From Odobenus rosmarus divergens (lineage: Eukaryota > Chordata > Mammalia > Carnivora > Odobenidae): a stretch of DNA of 64,000 nt. Numbering within the stretch: the first letter of the stretch is position 1; every line of letters starts with the position of its first letter. Below are positions 32,291-43,874 of this stretch, one piece after another. Location: contig NW_004450267.1 of assembly GCF_000321225.1 (NCBI RefSeq), forward strand, positions 3,633,325 through 3,697,324. Reading direction: 5' to 3'. The notes under the pieces are model-generated. The model was not told where the DNA came from. It saw only the letters and a list, made by a program, of their open reading frames with translations, and did not search any database. The translations under genes were made by a program, and so were the position numbers.

Positions 32291-32600
32291 AGTGCAGGTC
32301 AGCCGGTAATGAATTCTCCCAGCTTTTGTTTGTCTTAAAAAGTCTTTTTTTTTCTCCTTCGTTTTTTGAAAGACTTTTTCCCCACTAGGTATAGAATTCT
32401 GAATGTGCCATTTTGTTTCAGCACTTTAAAAATGCCCCCCCTCCCCGCCAACCCCGTTGTCTTCTGGCTTTACACAGTTTCTTATGAGTGACCAGCTGTA
32501 ATTCTTATTTTTGTTCCTCTGTATTTAATATCTCTTTTTTTCTCGCTGCATTCAATACTTCCTCTTCATCTTTAGTGTTCAGTAGCAGGGAGTAGGAGGG
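32291..32600 (-). mobile_element. Old L1 fragment in opposite orientation (ORF1/ORF2 region)
   Basis: CAGGTCAGCCGGTAATGAATTC, CCAGCTTTTGTTTGTC, GTATAGAATTCTGAATGTG and CTTCTGGCTTTACACAGTTTC are the complement of an L1 segment near the ORF1/ORF2 region. It abuts the sense L1 at about 32290 with no intervening unique DNA. Confidence 0.68.
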
Positions 32601-32754
32601 AGGAAGAACACAGTGAATTTTTTCCCATCAGTGCCTTACGTCACAAATGCCATAAATTCATTAAATATTCTCTCCCAAACAACAGAGAAGTTGACAGGCA
32701 AGACAAGGATGGAGTCAGTAATGCATTCACAGGCACAGCACACAGCAAGAATCA

Positions 32755-32820
32755 GGTGCGTGGGTGTGCGTGCGTGTGCATGTGCATGTGCGCCTGTGCG
32801 TGTGTGTGTGTGTGTGTGCT
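32755..32820. repeat. GT/GC alternating microsatellite (Z-DNA-prone)
   Basis: GTGCGTGGGTGTGCGTGCG followed by TGTGCATGTG units and a (GT)n end. Nearly strict alternation of purine and pyrimidine. Confidence 0.9.
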
Positions 32821-33595
32821 TAAGATTCCAAATATCTCCATTCTCAATTAGGTACTCATATCTCCTGTTCTGAACACATAGATGATCAAATTAAAGGATA
32901 TATGTGTCTCCATCAGGCAAATAGGGTGAGGCAGGTGATAAGATGATCACAATACATTGAGAAACATACTCAATTGAGAAATCAATAAAGGATCCTCCTG
33001 CTGGTACCATTGAGCACATGGGGTGGCTCTCCAAATTCAAGTAAGCAGCACAAAGATCTTCAGCTAGCTGCAGGTCACATATCTTATTTATGGTCTGATT
33101 TGCTCAGAATACGGGAGAATATGCGATACAGAATATTAAACACCAGGAATGATTAAGGTGGTATAAAGCAAGGTTGCTTCTAAGGCTACACTTTTTAGCT
33201 ATCCCAAGCAGCTAAGACCAGGAATGTTTTCTTCCAGCTGGACTAGAATGATAAAAGGAAGGGGTTTTTGATATGGATTGCATTCTTGTCGTAACAGATT
33301 GGATCCAGGATGGCTTGGTTTCAGAGCACCTCAGATTCTTGTTTTAAGTCTTTCCATCTCTTGATAGTCTGTTTCCTTTGGAACCAGAGATCATCAAGAA
33401 CACTGAATTCTCATCGTTATAGACAATCAAGTCTCAAAGGCAGTGTGCAGGTAAGGGACACCAAAGACTTCTCCTCTGCCTGTTTTAATTTCAGGTCAGC
33501 GGACATCACATGTGTCATGGAGAGAGGAGCCAGGAGGAGAGGATTAATATTAACACATGAAATTTTAACACATCAACTTCATAGGTCAGTGATTC
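32821..33595. other. Unassigned DNA
   Basis: No gene or confidently named repeat. It lies between two old L1 pieces and may contain unrecognised LINE remains. Confidence 0.3.
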
Positions 33596-33597
33596 CT

Positions 33598-34035
33598 ACA
33601 GTTCAATAAAAACACACCAAAAAATGGGCAAAGAACATGCACAGAAGTCCACAGAAAAATAAAAACAAATGACCAATATATACATGAAAAGATTTTCAAC
33701 CTCACTCCTAAATAAGGGAGTACAAGTTTAAACAACTCAACACCACTTTTCACTTTTCTGACTGACAAAAATGAGAAAGTCTGATATTACCTAGTGTTGA
33801 CAAAGGTACGGGGGAAACAGACCATAGAGTAAGAAACAGTGGGAGTTTGAACAGATGCAGTCTTTTGAGACAGCAATTTGATGCATATCACAATTATTAA
33901 ACCAAATTGCCATTTGACTTATCAATTTCACTCTTACATAGTTATCCAATGAATATACATCTGTACAGTCCAAAGATTCATGGAAATAGCTATAAATATC
34001 CATGAATGTACATACTGTGGGTATTCATTGCACAT
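33598..34035 (+). mobile_element. Old L1 ORF2 3' portion, sense
   Basis: AATGACCAATATATACATGAAAAG, TTTTCAACCTCACTCCTAAATAAGG, AACACCACTTTTCACTTTTC, AATGAGAAAGTCTGATATTAC, GTTGACAAAGGTACGGGGGAAAC are the sense ORF2 3' region (AATGGCCAATAAACATATG ... AACCTCACTAGTAATCAGG ...). Heavily worn and lacking its 3' end. Confidence 0.75.
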
Positions 34036-35124
34036 ACAAATCTGTTGAATCTGTTCCAGGTCACCAGAATGGCAATAAAAGGAGGCCCCAGCCCTTGGTC
34101 AGAACCACTGTGCCCCCAGCCCAGCAGCACCAGCCCTGTGTGAAAAGGGACACGGAGCTTTGGTGAAAAGCTCTCTCCAAGATGGTGGGAGGAGGCAAAG
34201 GGAGATTCTGCCTCCTGCATGCAGGAGATTCTCTTTTCTGAAAGGCGGCTCCATCAGGTGCAACAGCAAAGGGTGATATGACTTCAGGACAAGGCAAAAA
34301 ATTATTTAGCCAAACGGCCCTCAAGCTAATAAGAAATCCCACCTTCCAACCCAGCAGATTTTGTTTGAGAAACCAAATGGAAATGCAGAAGCTTTGCCAA
34401 CTTCCTCTCCTGCCTTTTTTGGGAAGGGACGGGAGAGGACATGAGAGCTTTGACAAGTGCCTTGGGATGCTCTAAAACTTAATTAAGTCAGCACTGAAAA
34501 ACTCAAGTACCCAAAGGCGGTCTCTCCGTAATAGATCAATTCCCACAGCTAAATTCTCAAGTTGTAGCTTTGATTTAACAGAAGTTTTAGCCTTAGAGAA
34601 AATTAATTGTAAATAATTGCTAAAAAGTTCTTTCCATTGTTTTAAATAAGATCATGTTAACTTCTTTTCCAGTTAAACAGTAATTTCTCACTCCAAATTA
34701 AAAAAACAAAAAACCTTTTGGGAGCTCTGTGCTTGTAAACTAAATATTAAGCATCTCCTACATCTCATGATCTCACCTGGAGATCAAATGAGTCAGGAAA
34801 TGAAACAAATTAGTATCCTGACGAGAATAACAGTTACCTTTCTGGCCTTTAGACTGTAACTACACATACAAACCAGCTAGGGAGAAACTGGCTAGATGTG
34901 TAGACAAGCACCAAATTATCAACTGAACAAGATTTCTATCATTCAGTGATACATTTTCCCCTCATTTTCCGACTTGCATAGACCCAAGCTCAACATTGTA
35001 CATGAACTCAGAGCCTGACATGAATCTTTACGTCCCGATAATAAGTCCCAATCTATTTCTAACACAGAAGAAAATCCAACACTCTTAACTTCCATGAAGC
35101 TGGATGTAGCACCAAGAGTCTAAC
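34036..35124. other. Unique DNA, no gene seen
   Basis: No exon-like frame. The 131-codon frame on the minus strand at 34061-34456 is unrecognised. Confidence 0.4.
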
Positions 35125-35365
35125 AGAATAGCTGAGACAGGCCTGGGTTCAAGTCCCACCTCTGCCATGAATTAGGTTCTGTGGCTTTGGACAAATTATT
35201 GCACCTCCTCGAATCTTAGTCACTTCATTTGTTAAAATGAGTAATACCCACCTCGCAAGTGTCTAATAATAACGGCTTGAATTAAATGAAATCATGCAGC
35301 TTCAAGCAATCATCAAAGCTCCTGGAACATAATACGGGATCAGCCAGTGTTAGCTGTTAGTATAA
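35125..35365 (+). repeat. MIR SINE, nearly full length
   Basis: GCCTGGGTTCAAGTCCCACCTCTGCC (tRNA-like B-box region), TTTGGACAAATTATTGCACCTCC, TTAGTCACTTCATTTGTTAAAATG, AATACCCACCTCGCAAG, AAATGAAATCATGCAGC, CTCCTGGAACATAATACG: complete MIR order in sense. Confidence 0.9.
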
Positions 35366-36629
35366 TCAGAGGAAGACACTGTCACTGGTGATCACTTCTA
35401 GGGGAGTTGCTTCTGCCTCTACAAAGTAAAGCGGCCATAGCGGATGAACTGCAAGAGCCCCTCAGACCTGACATCTGAGGGGTCACTGCTGAGCCCCTCG
35501 CGGGATTAGTTAAGTGGATCTTCAGAGTTCCCTGGTCCTGATTTTCACTGTGGCGAGTTTCTGCTTGAGCAGATAGAGTTTGGCTGTGAGAACACTGAAG
35601 ACTTACCCTCTCTATCTGAGCTGACCTGGAGATATAGTGAGTTCCCCATCAGGGATGGCATCCAAAGAGAAGCTGGACAGCCAATTGCTGGGAATGGGAT
35701 AGAAAAGACTCAGATGTCAACAGGGGTCAAACTACATGAAGTCTGGGGTCACTTCCAACTCAAAGCTCCCGTCACTCCAAAAAATAGGAAGTCACATGCT
35801 CTAAACTCTTCTGGGATCAGGCTTTGCTGTTAGAAACGTGGTCACCTAGAAAAGCTGTGAGTCAGTATGTATTTATTTGTCCGTCCAGGCTAAGGAAACG
35901 TTTCTACCAACCAAAACCAAATCTGAGTCTTAGAGGCAGGAAGATGGTGACCAGGTCAGACGCTTTCCCGAAGGAACGGCTGCCTGTTGCTGGTGCAGCC
36001 AACTGCCTCAGTCAGGAATTCAGAATGGAATTCGGGGCCAGGACTCAGACACTGGGAAAGAGCCAGCAGCCGAGTTTGGTAGTGAGAAACCGAATGAAGC
36101 AGTTCGATGCTGGGAAAACGCTACAGGGGCCCAGGGATTTCATCTACCAGAGTAATTCCTTCTCCCCGGAAATGCTAATGAAATTTGGACTTCCTTATTT
36201 TCTTGCTTAATTTAATTTATCTTAGAAAATTGGGCACTGAGTCCTGGGAGACAAGGAGGAAGACCCATTGCCATCATCCATATGGGAACAAGCCAAGGCC
36301 TCATTCGTCAGCGTGCCCAGCTCTGGGAACCGCTCTGCCATCCTATTTGTCTTTATCCACGGTGCCCGCGGGGAACACCTCAGCACCCAGGGGCGTTGGT
36401 ACCAGCCCCCGCCCAGGCCGCCTCTACGCAGACGTTTCCTGGCTCTCACTCCTCATCCGAGCCCTTTGCAAAGTGCCCCTTGATGAATTCCCAGGGCAAT
36501 TGCTTGCCAATATCACCATCTTCCTACCACTGAGGAAAGAGGGCCGGGAGGGTGAGGTGACTTGCTCAGGGCAGCGCAAGCATTTTCTCAGTGGCGTTTT
36601 GAATACTGGGCAGAAACAGCAGAATCAAT
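35366..36629. other. Unique DNA, no gene seen
   Basis: GC-rich in the part 35940-36500, with frames up to 153 codons on the plus strand (36185-36646). It has no recognisable domain, the frames overlap on both strands, and the last one runs into the MIR that follows. Confidence 0.4.
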
Positions 36630-36850
36630 ACTGCCTTTGGAATTGACAATCCTGGGTTAAAATCCCACTTATTAACTGTATGATCTTAGACAAATTAATC
36701 TCTCTGTGCCTCAGCTTCCCTAATTATTAAGTGGGGATGGAAATAAGAGACCAAGTCACAATACTGCTGGGAGGATTGAAATGAGTTGATGATGTGCAAA
36801 TCTTAGAACAGTGCCTGGGCATGGTAGGAGTTGGGGAATAGTAGCTCTTA
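36630..36850 (+). repeat. MIR SINE, nearly full length
   Basis: CAATCCTGGGTTAAAATCCC, ACTGTATGATCTTAGACAAATTAATCTCTCTGTGCCTCAGCTTCC, AAGTGGGGATGG, GGGAGGATTGAAATGAGTTG, CTTAGAACAGTGCCTGGGC: classic MIR in sense. Confidence 0.92.
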
Positions 36851-38520
36851 CTATCACGGGCGCCCATGTCACTCAGATGCCCTGGGTATCGGCAGGGAAA
36901 AGAGTAACCTCATAAGGGGGAAAGGACAAAGAGCTCTGCCCCCAAAGAGGTGTGGCTCAAGACCAGCCTTCTGCTTCACCGTCCCGTGGGCTGCCCATCA
37001 TCCAGGCTGGCTGCTCCCCAATCCTCAGTGCGGTTCCCTGCTCCCCAACAGACTTCAGTAGGGTGCTTGAGGTCCAAGACCGGCCCAGACTGGGGATGTT
37101 TCAAGGCAAACAGGAAAGGAAGAGACGCTGAAGTTGGGAGCATAGAGCTGCGCATCCCCAGTGAACAGACTTCCTGGGCCTCTTCCCCTCCCAACAAATG
37201 TCCTTGGCCTCTCCTGCCGCTGCTTCTGCCAAGAGCCTGCCTTGGTCTGGGTTATATATTTTCCTCTGAAACATGACTTAAGCACAGCCTTTCCAGGGGT
37301 TAAGAATGACCACTGGGGACAGCCGACAGCCCAGAAAACATGGTGCATCATCCCAGCTCCGTTCTCCTGAAGATAAGCTCTCTGTCTTCTCTGGGAGGTG
37401 ACAAGGACTTCAAGACCACAGGACACCACTTCTGTCATCGTCTTCTTCAGCCTTCCTTAATGTTGATGGGCTGGCTCCCTGGGCTGTCTGGGCTCCCAGT
37501 GCTAAGCCCCAGTACTCACCCCAAGTTAACTGGTGTTCAGCATGGCGTAGACGCTGTGCCCAAAAGGGGTGGAAAAGTGGAAGGGAAAGGGGAGATGGGT
37601 ATGAGACAGGCTTCCTGTTTTCGGAGGTCAGCCCCTCTGGGTTGATCAGACCAGCCAGGCCCTGAGCGGAGGTACACATCACTTCTAACTGCAGAGAGCC
37701 CAGAAGTGTCCTGCAGAGAAAGTGGAATTTGGGCTGGGCAGAGTTGGGATGTGCTGGGAGAGAGTGGAAAGGCCCTCCGGGTAGCATGAGCAAAGGGGCA
37801 GGAATGTGTGAAGAAGAGGGACGTGGTCCAGCTTGGCTGGGACGTAGGGAGCTGAAGGGAGTTTGTGAGAGATGGTGCTCAGTCTGTGGCCGAGCCCAGA
37901 TGCCAGTCTAAACCACGGGCTCCCCAGGAGGTAATAGCGGGAGGCTGGAAGGGTGGGCTGCCCTGGACTGGAAGAGCACAGGCCGTCTGCTGGATCTCAG
38001 TAAATTCAAGTCCTAACCCCTCGTCTCGATAACTGGGTTGCTGGATCCTGGTCAGGTGGCCCTGTCAGGTGGGAGACAATAGACCTGCAGGACCCTGACA
38101 TTCTTGCCTGAGCCCCAGGGAATGTACTCCTACCCCAGTCCCATCACAACACCTTTCCTCACCCCTCCAGCATGAAGAGGGCCCTGCCGACCCCAGATCT
38201 GGCCCAAGCTCCACATGCATTAGGGATAGCTGTGCCTGGTGCTGTCCCCAGAGGGTCCAGAATAGGAAGACCCGGCTCCATCCTGCTGCTTCCCTCCACA
38301 GTCAAGGGAAGCGTGAGTAGGGAGGCCTTGTGTCCTCAGCTGCCAGATCCAAATGCCTAGTAGTGGGAGGGCTCTCGTCTGAAGCAGGACTGGACGGACC
38401 CGGGCGCTTCTCCAGTGTCTCTGGGACTTCGGTGCTCTGTCTCTGACCCATGTGGGGTCATGTGCCTGTCAGAAGTCATAGGATCTGCTCACAGCAGAAG
38501 CTGGTCTGTGCTTGGTAGCT
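36851..38520. other. Unique DNA with an ancient repeat trace near 37730-37880
   Basis: GC-rich. At 37765-37870, GGAAAGGCCCTCCGGGTAGC, AAAGGGGCAGGAATGTGTG and GGTCCAGCTTGGCTGGGACG resemble an old mammal-wide repeat also traced near 16425 and 29170. No exon. Confidence 0.35.
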
Positions 38521-38598
38521 CTAGGGTGGGGTCCAAGAATGTGCATTTCTAACACGTTGCTGGCCCAGGGTCCAACTTTGAGAACTACCGCCCTAGAC
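38521..38598. repeat. hAT-Charlie MER5-like fragment
   Basis: GGGTGGGGTCCAAGAATGTGCATTTCTAACACGTTGCTGGCCCAGGG then AACTTTGAGAACTACCG matches one half of a MER5-type MITE (GGGTGGGGCCCGAGAATTTGCATTTCTAACAAG ... CTTTGAGAACCACTG). Confidence 0.75.
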
Positions 38599-41050
38599 CT
38601 TTGGTTGCCCGCCCGCAGCCAATAAACCCTGGAGGACCAGGGAAATTACGGGAACTCAGGATTCCTGAATCCATGTACCTAATTTGAAGTCTGAATAAAT
38701 ATTTCTTAGATATAAATACACTCGTATTTTTTTCAAATTAATGTAAGTGCTACTGTAATGCAAATGCATTTAAAAGCGTTAGAGCTCCATGTAGCTTTTT
38801 ATAAGTATGTATAGTCTCAATAAATTAATATAAGAAAGACCTACAATCACAAGCGGGAGGTCCTCAAACTGGAGATTATGGGGAAACCTAGCACTGGGAC
38901 ACGCTGCCTCATGTGCCTAACCGTGTTCCTGTCCAGAGAAAAGAGTTTGGTGGAAAACTGCACATTTCTCTGCCTCATTGCACTTTTCCTCCAGTCTGTC
39001 TGCATTTCCATCTCTACCTCACTTCTGCTCACCCAGCCCAATAAGTCCCCCACTTTCAGCTTGGGGGCCAGCCAAACTGCACCTAAGAGATTTGCAACAC
39101 GGCACTCATGAATTGGCATAAGGTGCCCCTGTTGAGTCCTACCCAAGGGGATCTTCCTTGGACGTTCATCAGATTGGAACCACTTTTTTACCCCCTTTCT
39201 TTGTTGTGGGCCCGCACAGTCAACCAGAGAGGACTCTGAACACTGTTGACCAATGTCTTCTTCTGAAAGGCTGCAAAATTGTAACCAGCAGGGAACGTGC
39301 TGTTCCGGTGACTCCACGTTGGCGGAATGGGGGCTTCCTGACTCTGCTCCGGCCCTCTTTCCACCCCACCAGAAAAGGCACTTAACCAAACCTCATTAAA
39401 TTAAATTTTCACATTACCCGGCCTCTGGTTAGCTTATAGTAGGCCTTTGTGCTGGACTCTATCTGAAAAAGTAAATATATACCTATATAATGTCATTCTC
39501 ATTTGAGTATGTTACTATTTTGAGAGCCATTGGGGAACAAAATTCCAACTCCATTCATTAGTATTATATTGTCTTTATAGAGCCTTTTTTAACTCCCCTA
39601 GTCACTTTTCCCTGTCATCGCACCGTGAAATTTTCACCCAAGAGGACTTGGGCCTGTCAGATCCTGTTTTCGATCTTGGACACGACGTTGCTCACCATTT
39701 GCAGAAGAGGCAGAGAACGGTTGGGCTCCTTGCTTCCCCCGTGAGCGGTTCAGGATGGCAGGGTTGCGTGGGACAGGAGGGCACAGAGGAAGGCAGACAT
39801 GAAGACTCAAGTGGGGACAGAGAAGGGGAGGCGTCTGTCGGCACCTCCACAGCCGCTGCCTCTCAGACCAGTGAGCAGGAGGCCCGGGCTCTCAGGAGGC
39901 TGAGCCCTGAGGGGGAGCCTGTTGCTGTGAGAGCTGGGGGGAGCTCTTGGGGCCAGGGGACTGGTGCAGGAGCCATGCGTTCCCCTCGGGAACCCCAAAC
40001 AAGGCTGGCGAGTACGTGTGAGGAATAGTGCTGTCTGAAAGGTTGGAGAGGACCCAACCTGAGGTCCAGCCTGAACGCCTCTCTCTTACTCCCTCCTCCC
40101 CCCTCCCTCTCTTTCCACCAATCGTCGCTCATCTATTTTCTCATATACCTTCTGGTTTCCTAGTCTTTATCTCATCAATCACCTCTTCTGTTTATTTCAA
40201 CTGCAGCTAAAACCTTTTTTTCATCCCCTTTTCTCTCTGGACTTCCAGCTCTATTTGCGCGTCTGTGCTGAAAACTGAACAGGTAACAAATGGCCTCGAT
40301 TCAAAGCAGAGGCCTTCCGTTGTTTCTTCTTGGCCTCCGAGGTGACCTGGGTGGCCTATGTAATTGTATTGTCTGGTTTCACCCACCCAAGGATGTTTAA
40401 TTTTTCTTGACGTATTTGTCTGGTCTCCTTAGTTTCCCTGTAAGTGTCCTAAGGAGCAGGCCCACAGCCTGTGGGACCCACTCCCCTCACAGGCCCTCCT
40501 GCCAGGCCTCAGGTGCAGGTGCTCAGTAAACAGGTGTGGAGAGATCCATGTCCCCCCTCACCTCCATGTAGGCTTCCAGACTTCGATGCCCAGGAGAATG
40601 CCTTCAGCATCAGGGATGGCAGAGCCCAAGGTGGCTTGAGCAGGCTTGACCCTCTAAAAATCTCTACTGTCTACCTTAGATAAAAATACACTAAGTAAAA
40701 AAAATACACCCATTATCAAGTATGAGCTCCAGACAAATCACTAGACATTCACACCCCTCGCCAGCAGCTTTCCACAGAGGAATTCCAGACTGGCTCCTGG
40801 TCTAGAAAGATCTTTCTCTCCATTTTCCAACTATTCATGATATTTATGTATTCACCAAAAAAAACCCAAAAAAAACAAAACAAAAAAAAACCCAAACATG
40901 TTTTTTGGAGGAATGGTTAAGTGTCAGGCACTTAGCTAGAGGCTAGTGACAGAGGATGATCACTTAGGCCTTGTCCTCGAAGAGGAACTAGCCTGGCAAA
41001 GGAGAACAACAGAGAAGCAAACAGGTTTAGATAGACGTTCACGTAAAAAT
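38599..41050. other. Unique DNA, no gene seen
   Basis: Includes an AT-rich piece (38690-38840) and a 180-codon minus-strand frame (38847-39389) of unknown character. At about 40856-40895 there is an A-rich run with C interruptions. No recognised gene. Confidence 0.4.
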
Positions 41051-41110
41051 ATACTTTAGTGAGCGCATACTGTGTGTCAATGACTGTTACAGGTGCTGGG
41101 GCCATGGCAG
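41051..41110. repeat. MIR/L2-class short relic
   Basis: AATATACTTTAGTGAGCGCATACTGTGTGTCAATGACTGTTACAGGTGCTGGG fits the block TATTGAGCGCCTACTGTGTGCCAGGCACTGTGCTAGGTGCTGGG. Confidence 0.6.
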
Positions 41111-41767
41111 AAAACAACAAAACAGTCCAGTAATAAAAAGGAAGCCGGAGAGCAGTACTGACAATATATACCTACTGTCACAGCTTAGGTCCTCCAAGGA
41201 AGCCGACCCTGAAATGGAGTTTAGTACTCTTGGGATGAATACCTGTGGAAAGCGGGGGAAAGCCCAGTTGGAGAGAGGGAGAAGCCCAGCTACAAAACAG
41301 ACCCACCAACGGCATTTGCCAACCCCAAGGGAACTGGAGCTAATGCCCCCCATGTCAGAGCTGTGCCGTATGGGGTCAAAATTCCTGGGCCCTAATACCT
41401 CCCATCTTGATCAGTCACTGAATGCAGTGGGGCCACCTCAGGAAAATCGTGACCTTGGATAAGGTGGCTTTTTGCAGCTGAGGCAATTCCTATAGAGGCT
41501 GAGAGTCAAAGACTGTCAGTAGATAGCCCTCCCTGCAGCTGGGGCAACAGGGGCTTCCTTGGAGGGAGAATTGTGTGTGCACCCCTGTGTCCATCACACC
41601 CGCGGGCATGGGGGAAGGAGAGAGTGGACAGAGAACGCTCCTGGGCACCAATTTCTGTTTGCCTTTCTTCCCGGACTAGCAGTAGACTGAACTTCCAAGA
41701 GCACTCCCATCTAGTGGGGCCATGTAACTAGTTCTCGTCAGTACATAAGTACTTGTGGGCTTGCCTT
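41111..41767. other. Unique DNA, no gene seen
   Basis: No recognised repeat or exon. Confidence 0.4.
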
Positions 41768-41781
41768 AAAAACTTCCCACA

Positions 41782-41973
41782 GGGCGCCTGGGTGGCTCAG
41801 TTGGTTAAGCGACTGCCTTCGACTCAGGTCATGATCCCGGAGTCCCGGGATCGAGTCCCGCATCGGGCTCCCTGCTCGGCGAGGAGCCTGCTTCTCCCTC
41901 TGACCCTCCCCCCCTCTCATGTACTCTCTCTCATTCTCGCTCTCTCAAATAAATAAATCTTAAAAAAAAAAAA
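41782..41973 (+). mobile_element. Can-SINE, young-looking
   Basis: GGCGCCTGGGTGGCTCAGTT head, GACTCAGGTCATGATCCCGG, AGTCCCGGGATCGAGTCCCG, CTCGGCGAGGAGCCTGCTTC, CAAATAAATAAATCTT and a pure A tail. A perfect 14-base duplication AAAAACTTCCCACA lies at 41768-41781 and 41974-41987. The intact duplication and the CpG-retaining body (GGGATCGAGTCCCGCATCGG) indicate a recent insertion. Confidence 0.97.
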
Positions 41974-41987
41974 AAAAACTTCCCACA

Positions 41988-42569
41988 AACTTCTTCATGA
42001 TCTTTCTTCCCTTGCCGGCCAACCAGACGCCATAATCCAGCAAAGTGGTCTAGTGCCTTAACACTTACCTGAGCCACACAATGAAAGGATCCTGGGTCCC
42101 TACGTGCCAGCAAAGAACAAAGCTCTCTCTTCTCCCACCCCACCCCTCCGTCAGTCAACGTTGTACTGGGACATGAGAAAGAACAAACTTTCATTTTGTA
42201 GCAATTGTTGCTGTGTTCACTCAGATCTGGCTGCTGTTTGTTTCAGCAATTAGCTTTCCTTGACTAATAGGAGTTTCTTGAAGTGGGGTACTCCCTTAAC
42301 AAAAACTAAAATACAAGGCACTGGCTGAGGGAGAAGGAAAGAGATGTAGCATGTTAGGTAACTGGAAACCCATGTGATGCTGAGAGAAAACATTGAATGA
42401 AAACTGTTGCCTATGATAACTTGGAAGTCAAAAACACATGCTTTAGGAAAAGAGGATGCACTGTCTTGGTTGTTTTTGGCTGCATTCAACAAGATATCAC
42501 AAGAAGAAGATGAGCTCAGGAAAGAACCGGCCAATTTGCAAGATGAAAAGAAATGAAATAGTCAGAAAT
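41988..42569. other. Unique DNA, no gene seen
   Basis: No recognised repeat or exon. Confidence 0.4.
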
Positions 42570-42742
42570 TCAGGTCCTTGCAGCAGTGGGAAAAAAGTAC
42601 CTCTTCACGATGGATGTGTGCATTAACTTGATGGGGAAGTCCTTTCTCAATGTACACGTATATCAAGCCGTCAGGTTGTATATTTAAATATATTACAGTT
42701 TTATTTGTCAATGGTACCTCAGTAAAGCTATAATAAATCCCT
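42570..42742 (+). repeat. Ancient LINE-type 3' end
   Basis: GATGGATGTGTGCATTAACTTGATGG, TTCTCAATGTACACGTATATCAAG, TGTATATTTAAATATATTACAG, TTTTATTTGTCAATGGTACCTCAGTAAAGC is the order of a common ancient 3' end (GATGGATGTGTTAATTAAC ... GTATATCAAA ... TTTGTCAATTATACCTCAATAAAGC), probably old L1. Confidence 0.6.
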
Positions 42743-43394
42743 CCTCTAGGAAACCATCTTTCTTTTTGGCATCTGTCCTTCTACCTCCCCACATAAAAGT
42801 AATCACTGTATTAGCGGGTGTCTGCTAACTGCTATAACTAACAGTCCCCCAACCTCCAACGTTTAATCCATTGAAGGTTTCATTCTCAGACACTGTCCAA
42901 TGTCTGAATTTAAAAACAAATGCCAGCCATGTAGACCCAGTGAATCTTCTCAGCTAAACACAGTGAATCAGCAAAAATCAATCCATAGGCTGTACCTTCC
43001 TACCAAAGCCTGACAGCCTCAAGGTAGCCAGCATTTAGTTGAGAAATAATGGCATGAGGAAGCAAATAAAAATAAAGCACCTGAGACTTATGACCTGGAA
43101 AAGAAATTGGGGTACAGTTGCTGGAACACAGAACTGACTAGTAGCAGACAGAATAGAAGTCTCCTAAGTTTTTGAGAGAATCATATTGCCAAAGAAGCCA
43201 GAAGCCTGGACATAAAAGACCTTTGCCTACTCCAATGCATGTGAAGATCCTAAATCTTGAGCTAGATGCAGGCTGCATGGGACTCTGCTTATGTTCTCTG
43301 GGGGAAGGGATGAATGAACGGGGAGGAGGAGCAAATGGATGGTCCGGGGCAGAAACTACCAGTGTTCTCTTATACTGGTTCACACTGTTGGAAA
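42743..43394. other. Unique DNA, no gene seen
   Basis: No recognised repeat or exon. Confidence 0.35.
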
Positions 43395-43698
43395 ATTGTA
43401 TTCATTTGCTCGGGCTGCCATAACAAAATACTATGGACTGGGTGACTTAGCCACAGAAATGTATTTTCTCACAGCTCGGGAGATTAGAAGTCCAAGATCA
43501 AGGTGTTAGCAGGGTTCCTGGTTTTGTCCGAGGCCTCTCTCCTTGGCTTGTAGATGGTAGCTTCTGTGGGGTCCTCACTTGGCCTTCCTCCGTGCACGGT
43601 GCTTTCCTCGTGCCCCTGTGTCCGGCTGTCCTTTTCCTGTAAGGACTCCAGTCCGACTGCATTAGGATCCATCCTAATGGTTTTATTTTAACTCTTTT
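43395..43698 (-). mobile_element. MaLR LTR (MLT1/MST type), truncated
   Basis: TTCATTTGCTCGGGCTGCCATAACAAAATAC, ACTGGGTGACTTAGCCACAG, TTTTCTCACAGCTCGGGAG, AGAAGTCCAAGATCAAGG, GAGGCCTCTCTCCTTGGCTTGTAGATGG and ATCCTAATGGTTTTATTTTAACTC are the complement of a MaLR LTR from its 3' end. It is cut off by the pyrimidine microsatellite and the L1 that follow. Confidence 0.88.
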
Positions 43699-43874
43699 CC
43701 TTCTTTCTTTCTTTTTCTTTCTTTCTTTCTTTCTTCTTCTTTTTCTTTCTTTCTTCTTTCTTTCTTTCTTCTTTCTTTTTCTTTCTTTTTCTTTTTCTTT
43801 CTTTCTTTCTTCTTTCTTTCTTTTTCTTTTTTTCTTTCTCTTTCTTTTTTTCTTTCTTTCTTTCTTTCTTTCAT
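43699..43874. repeat. (TTTC)n/(CTTT)n pyrimidine microsatellite
   Basis: About 175 bases of CTTT/CTTCTTT units. It sits where the poly(T) tail of the adjacent minus-strand L1 should be, so it probably grew from that tail. Minus-strand lysine/glutamate-rich pseudo-ORFs of 71-135 codons come entirely from this repeat. Confidence 0.95.

Noticed and set aside
36185..36646. 153-codon plus-strand frame as a gene
   Set aside because: Runs into a MIR, overlaps other frames on both strands, and has no recognisable domain.
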